Source: Aphelocoma coerulescens
Lineage: Eukaryota; Chordata; Aves; Passeriformes; Corvidae
Assembly: GCF_041296385.1 (NCBI RefSeq)
Contig: NC_091015.1
Coordinates: forward strand, 59,896,345 to 59,960,344
DNA: 64,000 bases
Reading direction: 5' to 3'
Part shown: positions 28,441 to 41,700 of the stretch, piece after piece
Numbering within the stretch: position 1 is the first letter of the stretch
Layout: each line of letters begins with the position of its first letter
The notes under the pieces: model-generated
Seen by the model: only the letters and a program-made list of their open reading frames with translations
Told to the model about the DNA's origin: nothing
Database searches by the model: none
Translations under genes and position numbers: made by a program

Positions 28441-29093
28441 TGTCTTGGGGTGACGTTATGATGTGTATCCCATATCGCTGCCTATGCCCAAAATTAATTT
28501 TTGTGCCTTTCTGTGCCTCTAAACTGAGCCTGAGAGGGGGAAGGAAAAAACTGAGCAAAACTTTTTCAGGGCAGTTTGCAGCTTGTTCAAGGTCACACAG
28601 AGATAGCAGGTTTTTTTTTTCAGCTGCGGGAGGAGAGCGAGGAAGCACCCGGCTTGCTGCTTTCCAGTCAGCTTTTGACCAGTTGTTTCAGCTTCTTGTT
28701 CTCCGGAGAGAGAGAGACTGAGAGCTGGACTTTGTTTTTCCTTCTCTGGAATTCCGGATTTTCTCCCTTTTATACTGGACTGTTTTTTTTCAACCTCAGA
28801 GCACATCGGGAGGACTTTCCACCGGGCACAGAGGGCCTGGCCCTGGCCCAAGCCCCAGCGCCGAGGAGACCAAAGGGAGGACTCTTAACACTTTCCCAGG
28901 TTTTTTTTTCCTCCACAGTGAAACATTTTATTATTTAGCCTTATTTTCCTTTTCCCGTGTGTTTGGTAAATAAATAGTTTTATCTTCTTCACTTTCCTTC
29001 GAGGAAAATTTATTTTTTCCCGAACCTGGGGGGGAAGGGGTAGCTGTGCCTTCTCTCAGAGGATATATTTCTAAATTTGGCCAAACCGGAACA
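28441..29093 (+). mobile_element. Solo LTR, ERVL-like endogenous retrovirus
   Basis: A 653-bp unit begins TGTCTTGGGG and ends CCGGAACA, giving the TGT...ACA termini of retroviral LTRs. It is flanked by a perfect 5-bp duplication (aaggg). Five-base duplications are typical of ERVL (class III) elements, and the start resembles the ERVL LTRs common in songbirds. An AATAAA at about 28970 fits an LTR polyadenylation signal on the plus strand. No internal retroviral sequence is present on either side, so the provirus was probably reduced to one LTR by recombination between its two LTRs. Several frames of 81-120 codons on both strands inside it are shadows of the repeat. Orientation is inferred from the AATAAA and the ends. 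Confidence 0.85.
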
Positions 29094-29098
29094 AAGGG
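29094..29098. repeat. Target-site duplication, right copy (aaggg)
   Basis: An exact repeat of 28436-28440 directly after the terminal CA of the solo LTR. Confidence 0.85.
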
Positions 29099-32000
29099 GA
29101 AGGCACAAATAACATTTCATATAGTCAGTTTTGTTGTCTATTCAGTTGTTTGTGGCAAACAATAGTGGAAGTTCCTGTAAGGATCTGATTTAATTAATCC
29201 CATTAATTAGATGTAAATGCACTTCCTGAGATCTAGAGAGTGACATTACCTTGACTAAAAGCTGCTTCCCAGATACCCATTATGAAAAGCTGTGATTGTA
29301 CTAAGAGGGAACACTAACTGGAAAATGTATTGTTAAGGATATATAATATAATTAAAAAGAAGAGAACATTTTAAAGACTACATTCTTCTTTATCCTGATT
29401 GACTATTGAAGGGAAGGAATACATGAAAAAAAGCCAGTTTTGTAGTGATTTTTTAAAGTCTTACCTTCTGAAATTGTTCAATGGTGAAATGCAATGAAAG
29501 AACTAACAAAACTGAAGTGTGCCAGGAGCAAAATTATCATCACCTGAATTTTTTTGCAAAATTGTGACTGTGAAGCAAATATTCTTACTCTGGAGATTGC
29601 CTGGTACAGCATTCAGTAGATGCTTTCCAATAAATAAAACTGAAATTTCAATCTAACATTCTCCATTAAGATATTTCATTGCTAATTCAACTCCACGCTA
29701 GCTCAAATACATCTTCACATAGGCCTGCAATTTTTAAATCAAAATTCAGCACACCAGTAAACATCTCTACATGCACTGAGGGAAACTCCAAGAAAAGCAG
29801 TCACAAATAGAATGTGCCAAACAGTTGCTAGTACACTCCAGCAACAGACCGTAAAATTGCGTAAAATTGCATAAGGTGGGTTTAGACAGAATTTCAGGGG
29901 ATGGATAAGGGAGGTTATCTGGAAAAAATGAATATGCATTAGTCAGTGTAGATGATACCCAGAAGTGCTTGCACCAACTCTTGGTTTTGTTTTCTATCTG
30001 GTGAGAGAAGTTAACTTTGTCAGCAGCTTTCATTTCATGGTGGCTTTAGTAAACAGTGCTCAAGAAATTAATTTCTCATCTATGTGTTTTCAAGTAAATT
30101 GATTCAAAATAATCAGAATGCAAGTTGCCAGACAAGACAGCAAATTAAGGCAGGTTGCCTCAGTCTAAACACACATTCATGTCTTTCTCTCAGTGCAAAT
30201 CCACTGAAATGATTCATTTTTTAAATAGGGTGTAATGAAAATTGAGCTCGAAAAGTGGTTTTGCTGCCTTATTTAACACAATCTAAAAGTTTCTGTTTTG
30301 CAGTCTGAGAAAATGTTATGAGATTTTTCTTAAATAAATTCTTCTTCAAAGTTCTCTACACCCCTGCAGTAGAATGCAAAAATGCTGGCAAACCTAGAAG
30401 TCCCTGGCAGCATTATTATGATTATGATTACTATGATTATTATTATTATTATTAAGAACAAACTTTCCTTATACAGCAGTTTTATATTCTCAAGCCCATG
30501 AAATTATAGTTCTTGGAGTAAGCAGATTGATGCAATACTTTCAATACTCAAGAGATCTCTCCTTTTCAAAGACTTCTGTTCCAAGGCTAATCCAATATAT
30601 CAGAAAAATAATAAAGACAAATGCTAGTGTGGACTCATGACTGGAAGTAATAATGACAAAAATTGCAAAATGCTGAATTTTTCCTGACCACATTAATCAT
30701 GTTATTCAGTGCATTATACTTTAAATTATGTCAGTGGGGTGAAATTGTACATTCCACTGAATTATGGGGAAAAATAAATCTATACTTTTTTTTATTTCTC
30801 TATATACAGAAGGAAAACATACACATAAATCCAAAGTATCTTCCTAGTCTTCAACACTTTCAAGAGCTCAACATGTTTCTAAGGCAATGTAAGTTCCAGA
30901 AAAACTACTAAGTTAACAAAGGGTGACAATATCCACCATTATTGCTCACCTAACCCTGCAGCATTTCTTAGTGTGCTTCAACAAGAATCTAGAGGAATTA
31001 CACCAGAGAAGGCAAAGATGGTGGAGTGACAGGAGTCCTGTCTAAATAGACAACAAGTTTTAAGTGACTTTGTCACTTGATTTCTGCCTGAATTTTGATA
31101 TTTCAACACGCCATTTCACAGTGTTTCACAGCCACTACCTTTGAGGATAGAGCCAGCAAAAGGATGCAGGGTATACACATCCATAAGCCTAAATTCTCTT
31201 TGCCTGCAAAAAGAGATGGCTGCAGCAAATTTTCCTGTTTCTTGTTTTCCCTTAACAATGTCTGGGCACTGTCCGAGAAATTGGTATTTGATAGGAATCA
31301 AGACCATGCTGGGAAACAGGCTAACAAATAAACAGTGTGGATGGTCACAGACCAGTGCATTAACAACTTCCACAGCTCTATTTTAATTAGTAAAATAGTT
31401 GCAGGAGTTTATTTTATAAGATCTTAATCTCTGTTGTGTTGCAATTCAACAGCTTTGATCATGGGGCCTCCCAGTCCTGAGATTACTGAATGATGATGGT
31501 AAAGAGAAAACAGACACCAATCCAATTTAAAGAAAAAATGGATATAAAACATTGCTGAATAGACCTTGGTTTGATAGCTGCACCGATAAGGCTTTCAACC
31601 AGTTGTTTTTTTTCTTTTTGAAAGTGAGTCTGTCAATTTTCTACAGTTCCACTTAAACTTTCCTAGTAGCCAAACTTGTTGGCTTTCAGGCTTTTGCACA
31701 AGGAGTGAGACACAAAGGGCTTATACTACAGATAATTTAGTTTGCTTAAAGGATGTTTTGTTTGAAATCCTCTCCATTTCATAAAAATTTGTATTAAAAA
31801 TTGTGTTGATCATGTAAGACGATCAGATAGTAAAAAATTTTACTTAGAAAAATATACTATTTGCTACTCTGTGCAGAAAGGGGAAAAAGGAAACCCTTTT
31901 TTTTTTAAGTATAATGGTAGTGTAAGCATCACAGCTAATAGGACTTGTAGAATATCAGGCTACTAGTCAAAACCCAGAAACCTAATTTTGTTTTAATCCT

Positions 32001-32159
32001 GAAGATAAATCAGAATAAGAATACAGATGCTCTTGATACATTGATGAAAAATAAATATGCGTAGGAAAACACATATTTGCAGTTCAGTTCTCCCTACTTA
32101 GGAGATCTTTTAACCACTGATAAAAGTGACTTAACTCCTTATTGACTTCTCATTGCTCA
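29099..32159. other. AT-rich noncoding sequence
   Basis: No gene recognised. An ATT/ATG-type trinucleotide tract lies at about 30411-30455. The stretch about 30060-30330 is AT-rich without simple repeats, but its status cannot be judged from one sequence. Confidence 0.5.
30411..30455. repeat. (ATT)n trinucleotide tract with interruptions
   Basis: An imperfect run of 'attatg' changing into pure 'att' units near its right end. Confidence 0.85.
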
Positions 32160-32440
32160 GTATCACAGAACCACAGAATGGCTTGGGTTGGTAGGGACTG
32201 TTAGAGGTCATCTATTTCCAACCCCTCTGCCATGGGCAGGGACATCTTCCAATGGATCAGATTCCACTGACCAATCTACAGCCTCTCTGGGCAACCCAGC
32301 CCAATGTCTCACCACCCTCACAGTAAAATTCCTTCCTAACATTCCGTCTAAATCTACCCCTTCCTAGTCGCAGATGGTTGTCCCTTTTCCTGTTAGCACA
32401 GGTCTTGGGAAAAAAGTCTTTCTGCATCTTTCTTACAAGC
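32160..32440 (-). mobile_element. CR1 LINE 3' end, diverged copy
   Basis: This is the reverse complement of a CR1 3' region. 'cagaaccacagaatggcttg' is followed by 'ctgccatgggcagggacatc', 'cctctctgggcaacccagcc', 'tcaccaccctcacagtaaaa' and 'ccttcctaacattccgtcta'. It extends further into CR1 than the copy at 12735-12990, reaching text of the type 'gtccctttttcctgttagca'. It has more substitutions and a small internal change after 'agattccactgaccaa'. The 79-codon minus-strand frame at 32257-32496 is a by-product of this repeat. Confidence 0.88.
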
Positions 32441-34415
32441 ATCTCTCTTTCCTTCCACATGTATCTCTTCCTCAAAATAAAAAGATCTATTAACACAAAA
32501 AATATTCACTGCTCTTCACCTTATGACTCTAAAATGTCCATATCTGAAATGTTATTATTTAAAAAATAATTTTTGTATATAGGGTCTAGAGGGGGGTGAT
32601 GAGAGGTTGGATACGAGTGATCCTGGTGACAGCACCTGCTGTGCTTTAGAGCGGCCAAAAAGCAGCAGAACTTCCCAAGACTGTGCAGCAACAATCAGTA
32701 AAATTATCTGTGATAAGGCATGCAAGTGTAATATAGAGTGAAAAAGGTGGAGATGGATGAACTTCTCTTGACTCAGGGAGGTTTTGCTGGGAGATCTCAG
32801 CCTTTTTAGTAGAAAGTAAGGAACTGCATTCACTTTTTCTTTTTTATTTATATTCCTGTGTAAAAGATTTCCTGAGCTGTTCATTATGCTATCATTGTAT
32901 TCCCAACATGATTTTTTCACAACAAGCTTCACAAGAAGAAAAGTAGTTGCCCTCATCAGATATATCATAATACTCTAAAGATGAAGCAACTTGGGATATT
33001 ACTCAAAAAAATGAAATTTACATTCATTCACTTTAAGGGCTCCTTTAGCCATAACAATCAGAGAAGAGCTAATTTTTTTTTTTTTGTAAAGTTAATATTT
33101 GTTATTTGAAGACCTTATCTGTCATTCACAAGAGTGGACCAAAATTCTTTGAAACTCTTGTGCCCAAGGTCTGAACCTCTGCATTTTTGATAACAGTTTC
33201 TGTCAGTTTAAATGTTTCTTCAAGAAGAGCAGACGCACAAAAGTTTCACTCCTTTGCGTAAGTGTGAAAACTTGAAATCTGAGGGAAATGCGAGGGACAC
33301 AAGAGAAATTTTATCCATGACTTAGCAAGGTCTCATTTTAATGTTCTAGTCTAGCTTATTAACATTGCAGAAATACATTAATTTCTCCCTCATGGCAGGT
33401 TTAACAGCAGCTCTTACTGTACGTTCAGTGTTGAAGCTCAATAGCTGAGGTTGAAAACCTGTCATATTTTCTCCGCTAATACAATTGGTGATATTCATAA
33501 AGTGAAAACCTAGTCAATTAAAATAATATTTTTAAAGAAAATATAAAGCACCATTTTTTAAAGCTCAGTAATTAATGTAGTAAGTCCATCTAGCTGTTGT
33601 AATCAGAATTCCATTTTTATTAGTAAAAGCTTTTCTGCAATTTCTTTTTTTCTCATTTGCTTCAATTATTGTGCAAGATCAGTGAATACTCTAATGCAGA
33701 AGATTGCATTCTAATTGTACTCCCTAATTATCTAGGAGTTTTGTAACCTTAAGGTTTCATCCTTCTGAAGCCAGGAGACTCTGTTTTGTAATCATATGTC
33801 AGATATGCAAGCAGGTGGAAGAGCAAGAGAACATGTATTAAAGCTGAGTAACACTCACACAATGCATATAGCACCCGGAGAAAGCAAATAAACTAATCTT
33901 TTAAGAGAGAAGCACACACACAAATAGTTAAGTGGAAATACTGTATCATATTTATTTTATTTTTAGTGTTGCTATCATATAAATATTACTATATTAAATT
34001 ATTTTCACTCAGATACAGTTTTACATGTATTTGTTCCTCAATTCTACAATTTGTAATGCACAACCTTTCTTCTACAATAGTCACAGAGGTATTAGGATTG
34101 CCCATGCATTTTAAATGTAGGTAGGAATGGCAGCTAAAGTAAGTGTTTCTCCAAGGAGACTATTCTCTAATGTTTGTCTTCAGATGCTCCTCTACAGACA
34201 AAATTTTATTCGGTATTTTTTCTTCTAAAATTGCAGATTTCTAGCAACAAGATCTGTTTTGCCTACTTGAAATAAGTAAATTATTTTTCATCTAGTTTAT
34301 TTTCAATACAATTCACAAAAATTTACTGTTCAGCCATTCTGTGAATTTATGACCTGGCTGTCAAAAAAGAAAAGAAAGAAGGGGTCCTTCTTCCAGGATC
34401 CCAGGCTGTGACAGT
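32441..34415. other. AT-rich noncoding sequence
   Basis: No supported gene. The 137-codon minus-strand frame at 32555-32968 has no domain and starts in AT-rich DNA beside the CR1 copy. The stretch 33460-33760 is AT-rich and free of recognisable repeats. Confidence 0.5.
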
Positions 34416-34604
34416 TTACCCAGAGCTGCCATATGGCTGAACAGGGTGTATCTGAGCCATAACCAACCTCACCAGCTCCTGAAAAACCACTGCACATTTT
34501 TGGTAATTGGCCATGTTCAGGGCCTGTTGAAGGGATTGGTTCAGCTGCAGAGTTTCTTCTGCATCCTCAAAAAGGACAAAAAGTGTGGTTCTTATAACCA
34601 GGTT
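34416..34604 (-). pseudogene. Short coding-like segment of unknown origin, possible exon or processed relic
   Basis: The minus strand is open for 62 codons from 34604 to a TAA at 34416-34418, with a TGA immediately upstream at 34605-34607. The translated text is strongly protein-like. An acidic and glutamine/leucine-rich amphipathic stretch ('EDAEETLQLNQSLQQALNMA') leads into 'VVFQELVRLVMAQIHPVQPY' and a Gly-Ser-Ser-Gly end. That composition fits the C-terminal end of a real helical protein. I do not recognise the family. The upstream end has no clear splice acceptor, and an alternative frame is open just beyond it, so a frameshifted processed pseudogene is as likely as a terminal exon. Chance openness over 62 codons is not rare, so confidence stays low. 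Confidence 0.25.
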
Positions 34605-37600
34605 TCAGCATAGCTGAGATGGATTTTCTAAATCTAACACGTACATAAATTAATTCAAGTGCATTTTAACAACTATACTGATTCATGTTTAAAAGTCACT
34701 CTGGAATGAACCAAAGACCATGCATTCCATGATCTAGAACCTTCCAGGCATATGAGAAACTGATACATTATATAAATATTTTCCTGTTTTCCCCTAATTC
34801 CTACCTCTTTCAAGCAAGCTGTGTCTTCATCAAATAGATTGTGCTTTCTATCACTTGAAATGTTTCTTGAAGAAGAGTGATGTGATTTCTACAAATGCTT
34901 AGTCTTAGAGAAGCATAATTAATAGTCTTTTCAGGAGTTTTATTTCTTTCTTCAGTCAGTAAAAAGTTGACAGTTGCAGAGGGTTACTAAGAAGAGTAAT
35001 ACTGAATACATTCCTCCTGCATTCTGCTTGCTGTAAAACGTATATCTGAAATCAAGAGCACACTTTCTACTCCTTCTCTTTCAATTTGGATGACATTGTT
35101 CCTGATTTACACTTGTAAGTAAAGAAAAGAAGGCACTGTGTAAACAGTACTGCCAAATTCATCACATGAATTGATTTAATTCAGGATGATTTAGGGCAAT
35201 AAATAAGACAGATTGTGTATTCACAATGAACTGTTCTCGTTTAAAAAGAATGGATTGCATTGAATCTCCAAATAGATTACGGAATATAAAATAATAGCAA
35301 TGATGGGATTTTTCTTTAAATACAGCAATGGGGAAATAAAGCCAAACCCATAGTGTGTAAAAACCAAATATTAATAGCCTTTGGAAGTGTTTTTTCAGGA
35401 TTTCCGTAATTATAATTAGTTTTCTATGACCAAAGAAAAGTCTCACAATGAATATGCAATCTGGACTCCTAAACTTTTCTTTTTTCTTTTTTACTTTTTC
35501 TCTTTCCTTTTCTCTCTTGCTTAAACCAATATAATTCTGCTTTTCCATTTTCTTTAGCAAATTAAAGGAAAGATTGCAAAATATGGAAGAAGAGCCAAAT
35601 AAGATCATAATAAAATATTCAGACTTCTACATTATGTTTCACTTTTCAAATGGCTCCATAAAATATGGAAAATACCGGCCATCTAATAGTGCTGTTTATT
35701 ATGTTTTTTTGAATGCAAAACAAGTCAGTGCATAAATGTCAGACATGTACTAAATATGAAAGAACTCCATACAATTGCTTTGTGCCTGCAAAATTCATGA
35801 TGCTTTATATGTCAAATAAACTCATTTGCTTTTATTGATGTTTTGGCACTAACTAACTATATACTACTTTAGAGTACAACTCCAAGAAAAAATGCAACCG
35901 ACCCTTCAGGTGGGAGACTAACACAATTTTTTTCTAAAACGGGAAATATTTATATGAAATGTATTGATTAAATCCTGATACTGGGTAATTCCAGGTATTG
36001 GTGCACTCTGACTTCCATTTCACCCTCTCACTATTCTTCTACCTATCAGAAGCAAGTCAAAGAGGAAATCCCTTCAAGTTTTAGATTGCTACCCCAGAGA
36101 CAGGTGTTTGAAATCCAGAAAATATGACCAATGTCCTTTATAGAGAAGGTCAGTATTTTATACCTGTACTTAGAAGCTCATAATAATTAAATGAGCCTTA
36201 TTTCAAGATGCTGGTTAATGAGAATGTGCAAATTAACTGTGAGCTAGAATGACATTCTCTCAGTGTTTTTATTACATCAACTTTCTTCACTGCTTGATAT
36301 TTCTGTTGTAAATTAACACTGAAGGTATTTTTTTCAGCAGAAGTTTATCCATGTTAATTTTCTAAAGCTCAGGTTGAATACCTTTTGGTAAAAATATAAC
36401 TAGTGTTTTTTTGTCTTATACTTTAGTCCTTTAAGGAGCATCTTTATTCTCATAATGGTCCAGTAGGCTATAAATTCTTTATATACATTCCCAGATCTTC
36501 AGCTGGGTTAAATCCATACACTTCCATTATCTAAAAAGATACAGGTGAATCAGGCGAATGCAAAGTATCAACAAGTAATTCAGAAGGCTCAGGAGAAATG
36601 GGGTTTGCTGTGCATTATATGGAGGCTAACTTGCAGCAGTCTTCCTAACGAACAATATTTACAAACCTCCTTCCCAAGACACTAAAAATACTCTCCAAAA
36701 TCCAAAACTCACATTGGCTTCTCCTACTTAAGTCTTCTCTTTTAGAAATTTTGAGAGAGAGTTTTAAAAATATCAGGGAATATTAGATGGCACAGCTCTG
36801 AATTTGCTTTAATCAGGCTCAAAATTTCATCCTTTAAAATCGTGCTCACTTGCATACACACGAAACATACTTCAACTTTTTGTAACAGTATTGTTTGTAA
36901 CTATAAAACAGCGAATGTTGTCAGAATTAAAAAATACTTCTTTTTGATATCTTTAAGAATTCTATAATTTGATTTAGCTTTTGGATGGCTTGAAAAATTT
37001 TAAATCACAATTTGTGTGATAAATGTTGAAATGGAATAGCACCTTCCAAAGCATAGTATTTCTCAGTTTATCCTACATGTTTTATTCATGTTTATTTGTT
37101 AGGGGAAGCGTTAAGTAAAAATCTCTTGATCTGTACCAAATGCAGTAACAGTAAAAGAAAAATGAAACTATGGCTCATATAGTGGTAACATCTTTAATAG
37201 CCTGACAATAAATACCACATTAAATTGTGATTCAGAGCAAAAGAAAATGGCATTTTACAAGGCTGACTACAAAGAAGTGCCTAACTATAGTTACTGCATC
37301 AAAAGTGTTTTTTTTTTATTCTTGGTTATGTTATTCACAGCAATTCATCTCTAAAATGCAATTAAAACATTTGTATTTGTGAACTACAAATATATAGATT
37401 TCCTACTCAAATGCCTCAGACTCAAAGCCCCTCAATCACCATAAAAGCCTAAATTAATATTTCTCATTCTCTCACTGTCTTTCCATTGGAAAAGCAAAGT
37501 GCATCATGCCTTTTAATAAAAATAAATGGATTCTAAATATTTCGTGACATTTCTAATCTAATGAAAGGACAAGGAAATAAATTGTCATGTTTCCTGTCAT

Positions 37601-38602
37601 TTTTTGCAAAGCCTTTGAAATAAACTTGTTCCGTGTAGACAGAGTAATGATGAAAAGCATATAATGAAAACCTCAGCTCTTTGACAGGTTTTCAAATACT
37701 TGTGTGGAAGAAAGGCAACCTCAACTGTGACAGTGCTGGGAAGATCAAAAGACACATTAGCAGTGAACAGAGCAGCATTACAAAAAAAGCAGAGACATAA
37801 GGTTAGGAAATAATGGAGGAGGCTGTTGTCCTGATCTGTGCCACGCATGCAGAGACAGATTGCCAACCATGTAATCAAACCTGCAGCACATTCTGAATAA
37901 AAATTCTAATGATTACAGAAATATGCTTCACATAGTACTCAGGTGGGCCAGATTATTTACTGCAGATGACACACTGATTTAGAACATAAGTTATAAAACA
38001 ATCCCTTTTTTTTTCTTTTTTTTTCCTTTCCCATAAGAAAAGGCACCGAGTGAAATGTAGGTTCACTGGTGAGCAAATGCCTCCCTTCTGGAGACTAGCT
38101 ATACTGGAGACATAAATCAAAGATGTAAAATTTGTGCTCTATAGGACAGGTTGATATCATGGGGAGGGGGGAAAAAAAAATCCTAATTTGAATAAATCTG
38201 ATTCCCATTTCCAGTGCCCCCTCACCCTGCAAAGAAAAACCAGCACATATCATGAAGTTTTCAAAATCCAAGGAAAACAGAAACAGACTAGAAGGTAAAG
38301 ATTTGTAACTGAAAAAAATAAGGAAAATTATCTGGAATGTTTTAATGGAAGTAGGAACAGGCTGCACTGTTGATCAAATATTTGTTACTTAGTTTTATGT
38401 AGATATCATACAAAATACTCAGAGGACAAGAGTCAACAGTCACTAGCTGCTGTAAGACAAATTCTGCTGGGCACAGGAAAAAAATAATTCACAATGAGAG
38501 TGAAGAAACTGGAACTCTTTTCCTAGAAAGATTTAACACAGTGAATCTGTGTTCAGACAAATTTTGACAAATTTGTCTGAATCTTGAATATTTCAAAGTT
38601 CA
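34605..38602. other. AT-rich noncoding sequence
   Basis: No gene supported. The 148-codon minus-strand frame at 35162-35608 is the longest frame outside the retroelement. It is read through a pyrimidine tract (35470-35520), which gives its Lys/Glu run, and has no recognisable domain. Confidence 0.5.
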
Positions 38603-38729
38603 ATGGGACAAGACCCTGAGCAACCTTCTTTGACTTTGACACTGTCCCTGCCTCAAGTAGAAGACTGGACGAGATAACTGGAGGTCCCTTCAAACCTAAA
38701 TTGTGCGATTTTTTTGATTCTGTGACTCC
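38603..38729 (+). mobile_element. CR1 LINE 3' end, short old copy
   Basis: Plus-strand text of the type 'agaccctgagcaaccttctt', then 'gactttgacactgtccctgc', then 'ggacgagataactggaggtc', then 'ccttcaaacctaaattgtgc', ending 'gattctgtgactc'. This is the order of the terminal CR1 segment that closes with ATTCTGTG-type octamers. The copy is diverged and short. Weak similarity may extend left to about 38500. Confidence 0.85.
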
Positions 38730-41700
38730 ATTTTTCAGTTCAGCTGTTACACTGACTATATCTCAATGATTTTGTTCTATCTGACATTTCTAACTAAAGC
38801 ACCTTGTTTTTTCTAAACAAAAAAATCAAAGGCATATTAATTTGTCAACTGCCTGTGATAGAAATTTTTCTATTGCATCTTTCACTATTTGGCCAAAACA
38901 TAAAAAATGTTCACAAGAACTTTTAACCACTTCTTCTTAACCACTGAATTTTAGTGCTCTTCTTTCAGTCCATTAGTTCGTTACATTCACATAAGTTATT
39001 TTTGACTGCTGCATCTATTTGTCTCTATTTTTTTTTAAGTTCTCATACAGTTACAATTTAATTCATTTTACAGAATTTTTAAAATTCTCTGTATGATATC
39101 CATTGTGAATATATAATTGTTCTACTGGTCTACAGTCTCACATAATATACTAATTACTAATGTACTAATATAGAACATTATAATTTTAGACAAGCCCTTC
39201 ATTTTCATTTACTCATGTTTTGAACTTATAGAGATGCTTAAGAAAAAATGCAAATATATTTGAACACCACCTAATTCTTGCATGCTTAGGGAAATGCACC
39301 CTAACTAATATCCTGGACCCAGTAACATCAACAGATTTCCCACAGGATTTCATCCTTGTGATGAGACTGTCATATCTAACACAGCAGTAAAGCAACTCTA
39401 TTTTATCTTTGGGCTGCATCATTAAAAATGACAAGAAGGTCAAACAGTCTCCTATAAAATCTTTCCATGCAGAAATCTTTGTCTGTGTATCCATCTTGAA
39501 TTGAGGAATGTAATGTCCCTTCTAGCTCCTTTCTCGGCTTTCTGAAGACAGTGTTTTTCAGAGAACTCTTCAGATTAAAAGCAAAGACATTGATCAGTGG
39601 GAAGCAATTTTCTGGGATCTTTTGAATGGAGTTATTTATTTTCTTTGGCAATCAGAGAAACACTATTTTAAATAGAGACATACCAATAAAAGCAGTGCAA
39701 TTTGGACTTCGAGATGTCCATGGCTTAAACACATTTCTTCATTCATTTGACCATATCTGTAATTTCTGAATAAGATTTCTATGTCCTTTTAGATATTAAA
39801 TTCTAGGAAAGTAGTTCACTCATATATCATGGTCTTTTCTATTTTTCTATATGAATTTTTCTCTACTTTTATATTGATCTATATATTAACTTGCATTTAT
39901 TTACCTACGAATGTATTAAATGCTGCCACTTAGTAGATTTGGAAACGAGAAAGTACTAATTTACAGCTTTTCTAAAATACTGAAACACAGCATTCATTAT
40001 CCGGACATAAAAATAAATCCCTAAAAATCAATTAATCTTGTTGGAAGTAAAAGTGTCAATTACTGGAAAAGATACAAATTCAGTTTAATATTACTAGAGC
40101 TTCCCTGAAAAACTTGGGAATGGAAACCTGCCCACATTGTGTTAAACCCATTGTGGTAAACTCTGTTACTTAAATTCTTTCTTCCTAGGCATTAAAAACT
40201 AATGTGTGTTACCTAAAGAGCAAGAAATTTTCTTTTTAACAAAGATTGAATTCAACATTCCTTAGAAATGCAGGGCTATATCTCAAATTCTCCTAATTTT
40301 CTGTGACGTATTGAGCAATTGAAACTTCAGCTTAGTCTGACTTAGGGGGAAATATTCTCTGCTTAACTCCTTCATTATGATACTGACAATAGAAGGATTT
40401 AATATCTTACAATTAGACATGTGAGAAAAAAACTGGGCTACCTTGCTCTGGTAGTAAAGCAGCCTCAGAAGATAAAAGAAAAACAAAGACATATGACATT
40501 GTAAAAACAATATGGTAAGAACTCAAAAAACCCTCCTACATTGAAAAGCAAGCTTTTCATTTTTGTGCATAAACTGAGACCACATTTCATGATTGAATGT
40601 GCTGCAGTTGCTTTTTTCTTCACACCTGAATTTAATTGGTTTGGATTTACTATTCATTTTTTAATCCCAGACTCCTTTGAAAGCTATGAAAACAGCAGTG
40701 GATTCCCACCCCTTTGCTACTACACATAGCATTATTATTATTATTATTTCTAACAGTTGACTCCTGAACTAATTTTGTTTGTCTGCAGCTTAAATCCATA
40801 ACGAACAGTTAGTATAGATGGAAAATTTAGCAGAGGTTGTTCTTACATAGGTTGTTCTTACATAGAATGCCCTTACCACTACTGGAGAAGGAGATCTCAG
40901 CTTTTGTTTTTCAGTTAATATTTCATTGGCAATTTCTGTGTTTTGTTACCTATTTGCACATGAAAGGATGTCATTCATAATTTAAAAAGAATAAAACCTA
41001 ACGCAATCCTGCAAACAATTGTGTGGCAAGGACCTTATCCAAAAAATTACATGCAAATGGTAAAGGATGACAAGACAGGTGGACCAAGACAAGACAAGTT
41101 TGTTAAGCCTTGAAAGCCCTACATATCCTATTTTTTTGAACTAACTTACACAGGGAGGATGTGTTTCATATCTGACCTTCATTCAGAGTAAAAGTAATCT
41201 GCTTTGTTTTCCAGTTGAGGAAAAAGTAGTTTTCTTTTCAATGACCTGAGGAGAGATTCCACTAAGGTGCTAAGAAAAAAGCTTCTATGTAAGATATCCA
41301 AAAGGCAAGTTTTAAATATTTCTAATTCCTATCTGAAGACCAGGGATCACTACAGAAAGTTATTTACCTTGATCATGAAGGAACAACATGTTTTCCGTGA
41401 TACTGCAAGCAACTTGGCAAGGCTAATTCCATTAACTGCTCAAAGCTCTGGTTTCTTCACAGAAGCCCTGGGCCATGTTTGCTGAACTTGAACACTGACA
41501 CTGCTTTTTACTGAGAGTAGCCTTGCAGGATCTTGAACTGCTTTGACTTGTGTGTGCTAAACACAGTTCCAGAAAATGGATTAAGAAGAAATATCTGTGA
41601 TTCATCTCTAGTGTTTATTTGCATAATAGCATGAAAATAAGACGCAGCTTTGCAAGAGGCTATTTGGTTTCAATTCAAATGTGAGTGCTTTAACACAACA

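Noticed and set aside
28403..28938. Several overlapping frames on both strands
   Set aside because: They lie in the solo LTR. Overlap on both strands and in several phases shows they are composition effects.
32555..32968. 137-codon frame on the minus strand
   Set aside because: No domain or motif. It lies beside a CR1 copy in AT-rich DNA and fits a chance frame.
35162..35608. 148-codon frame on the minus strand, the longest outside the retroelement
   Set aside because: It is AT-driven (Lys, Phe, Ile, Leu-rich), reads through a pyrimidine tract that makes its Lys/Glu run, and has no domain, no exon signals and no protein-like conservation pattern.
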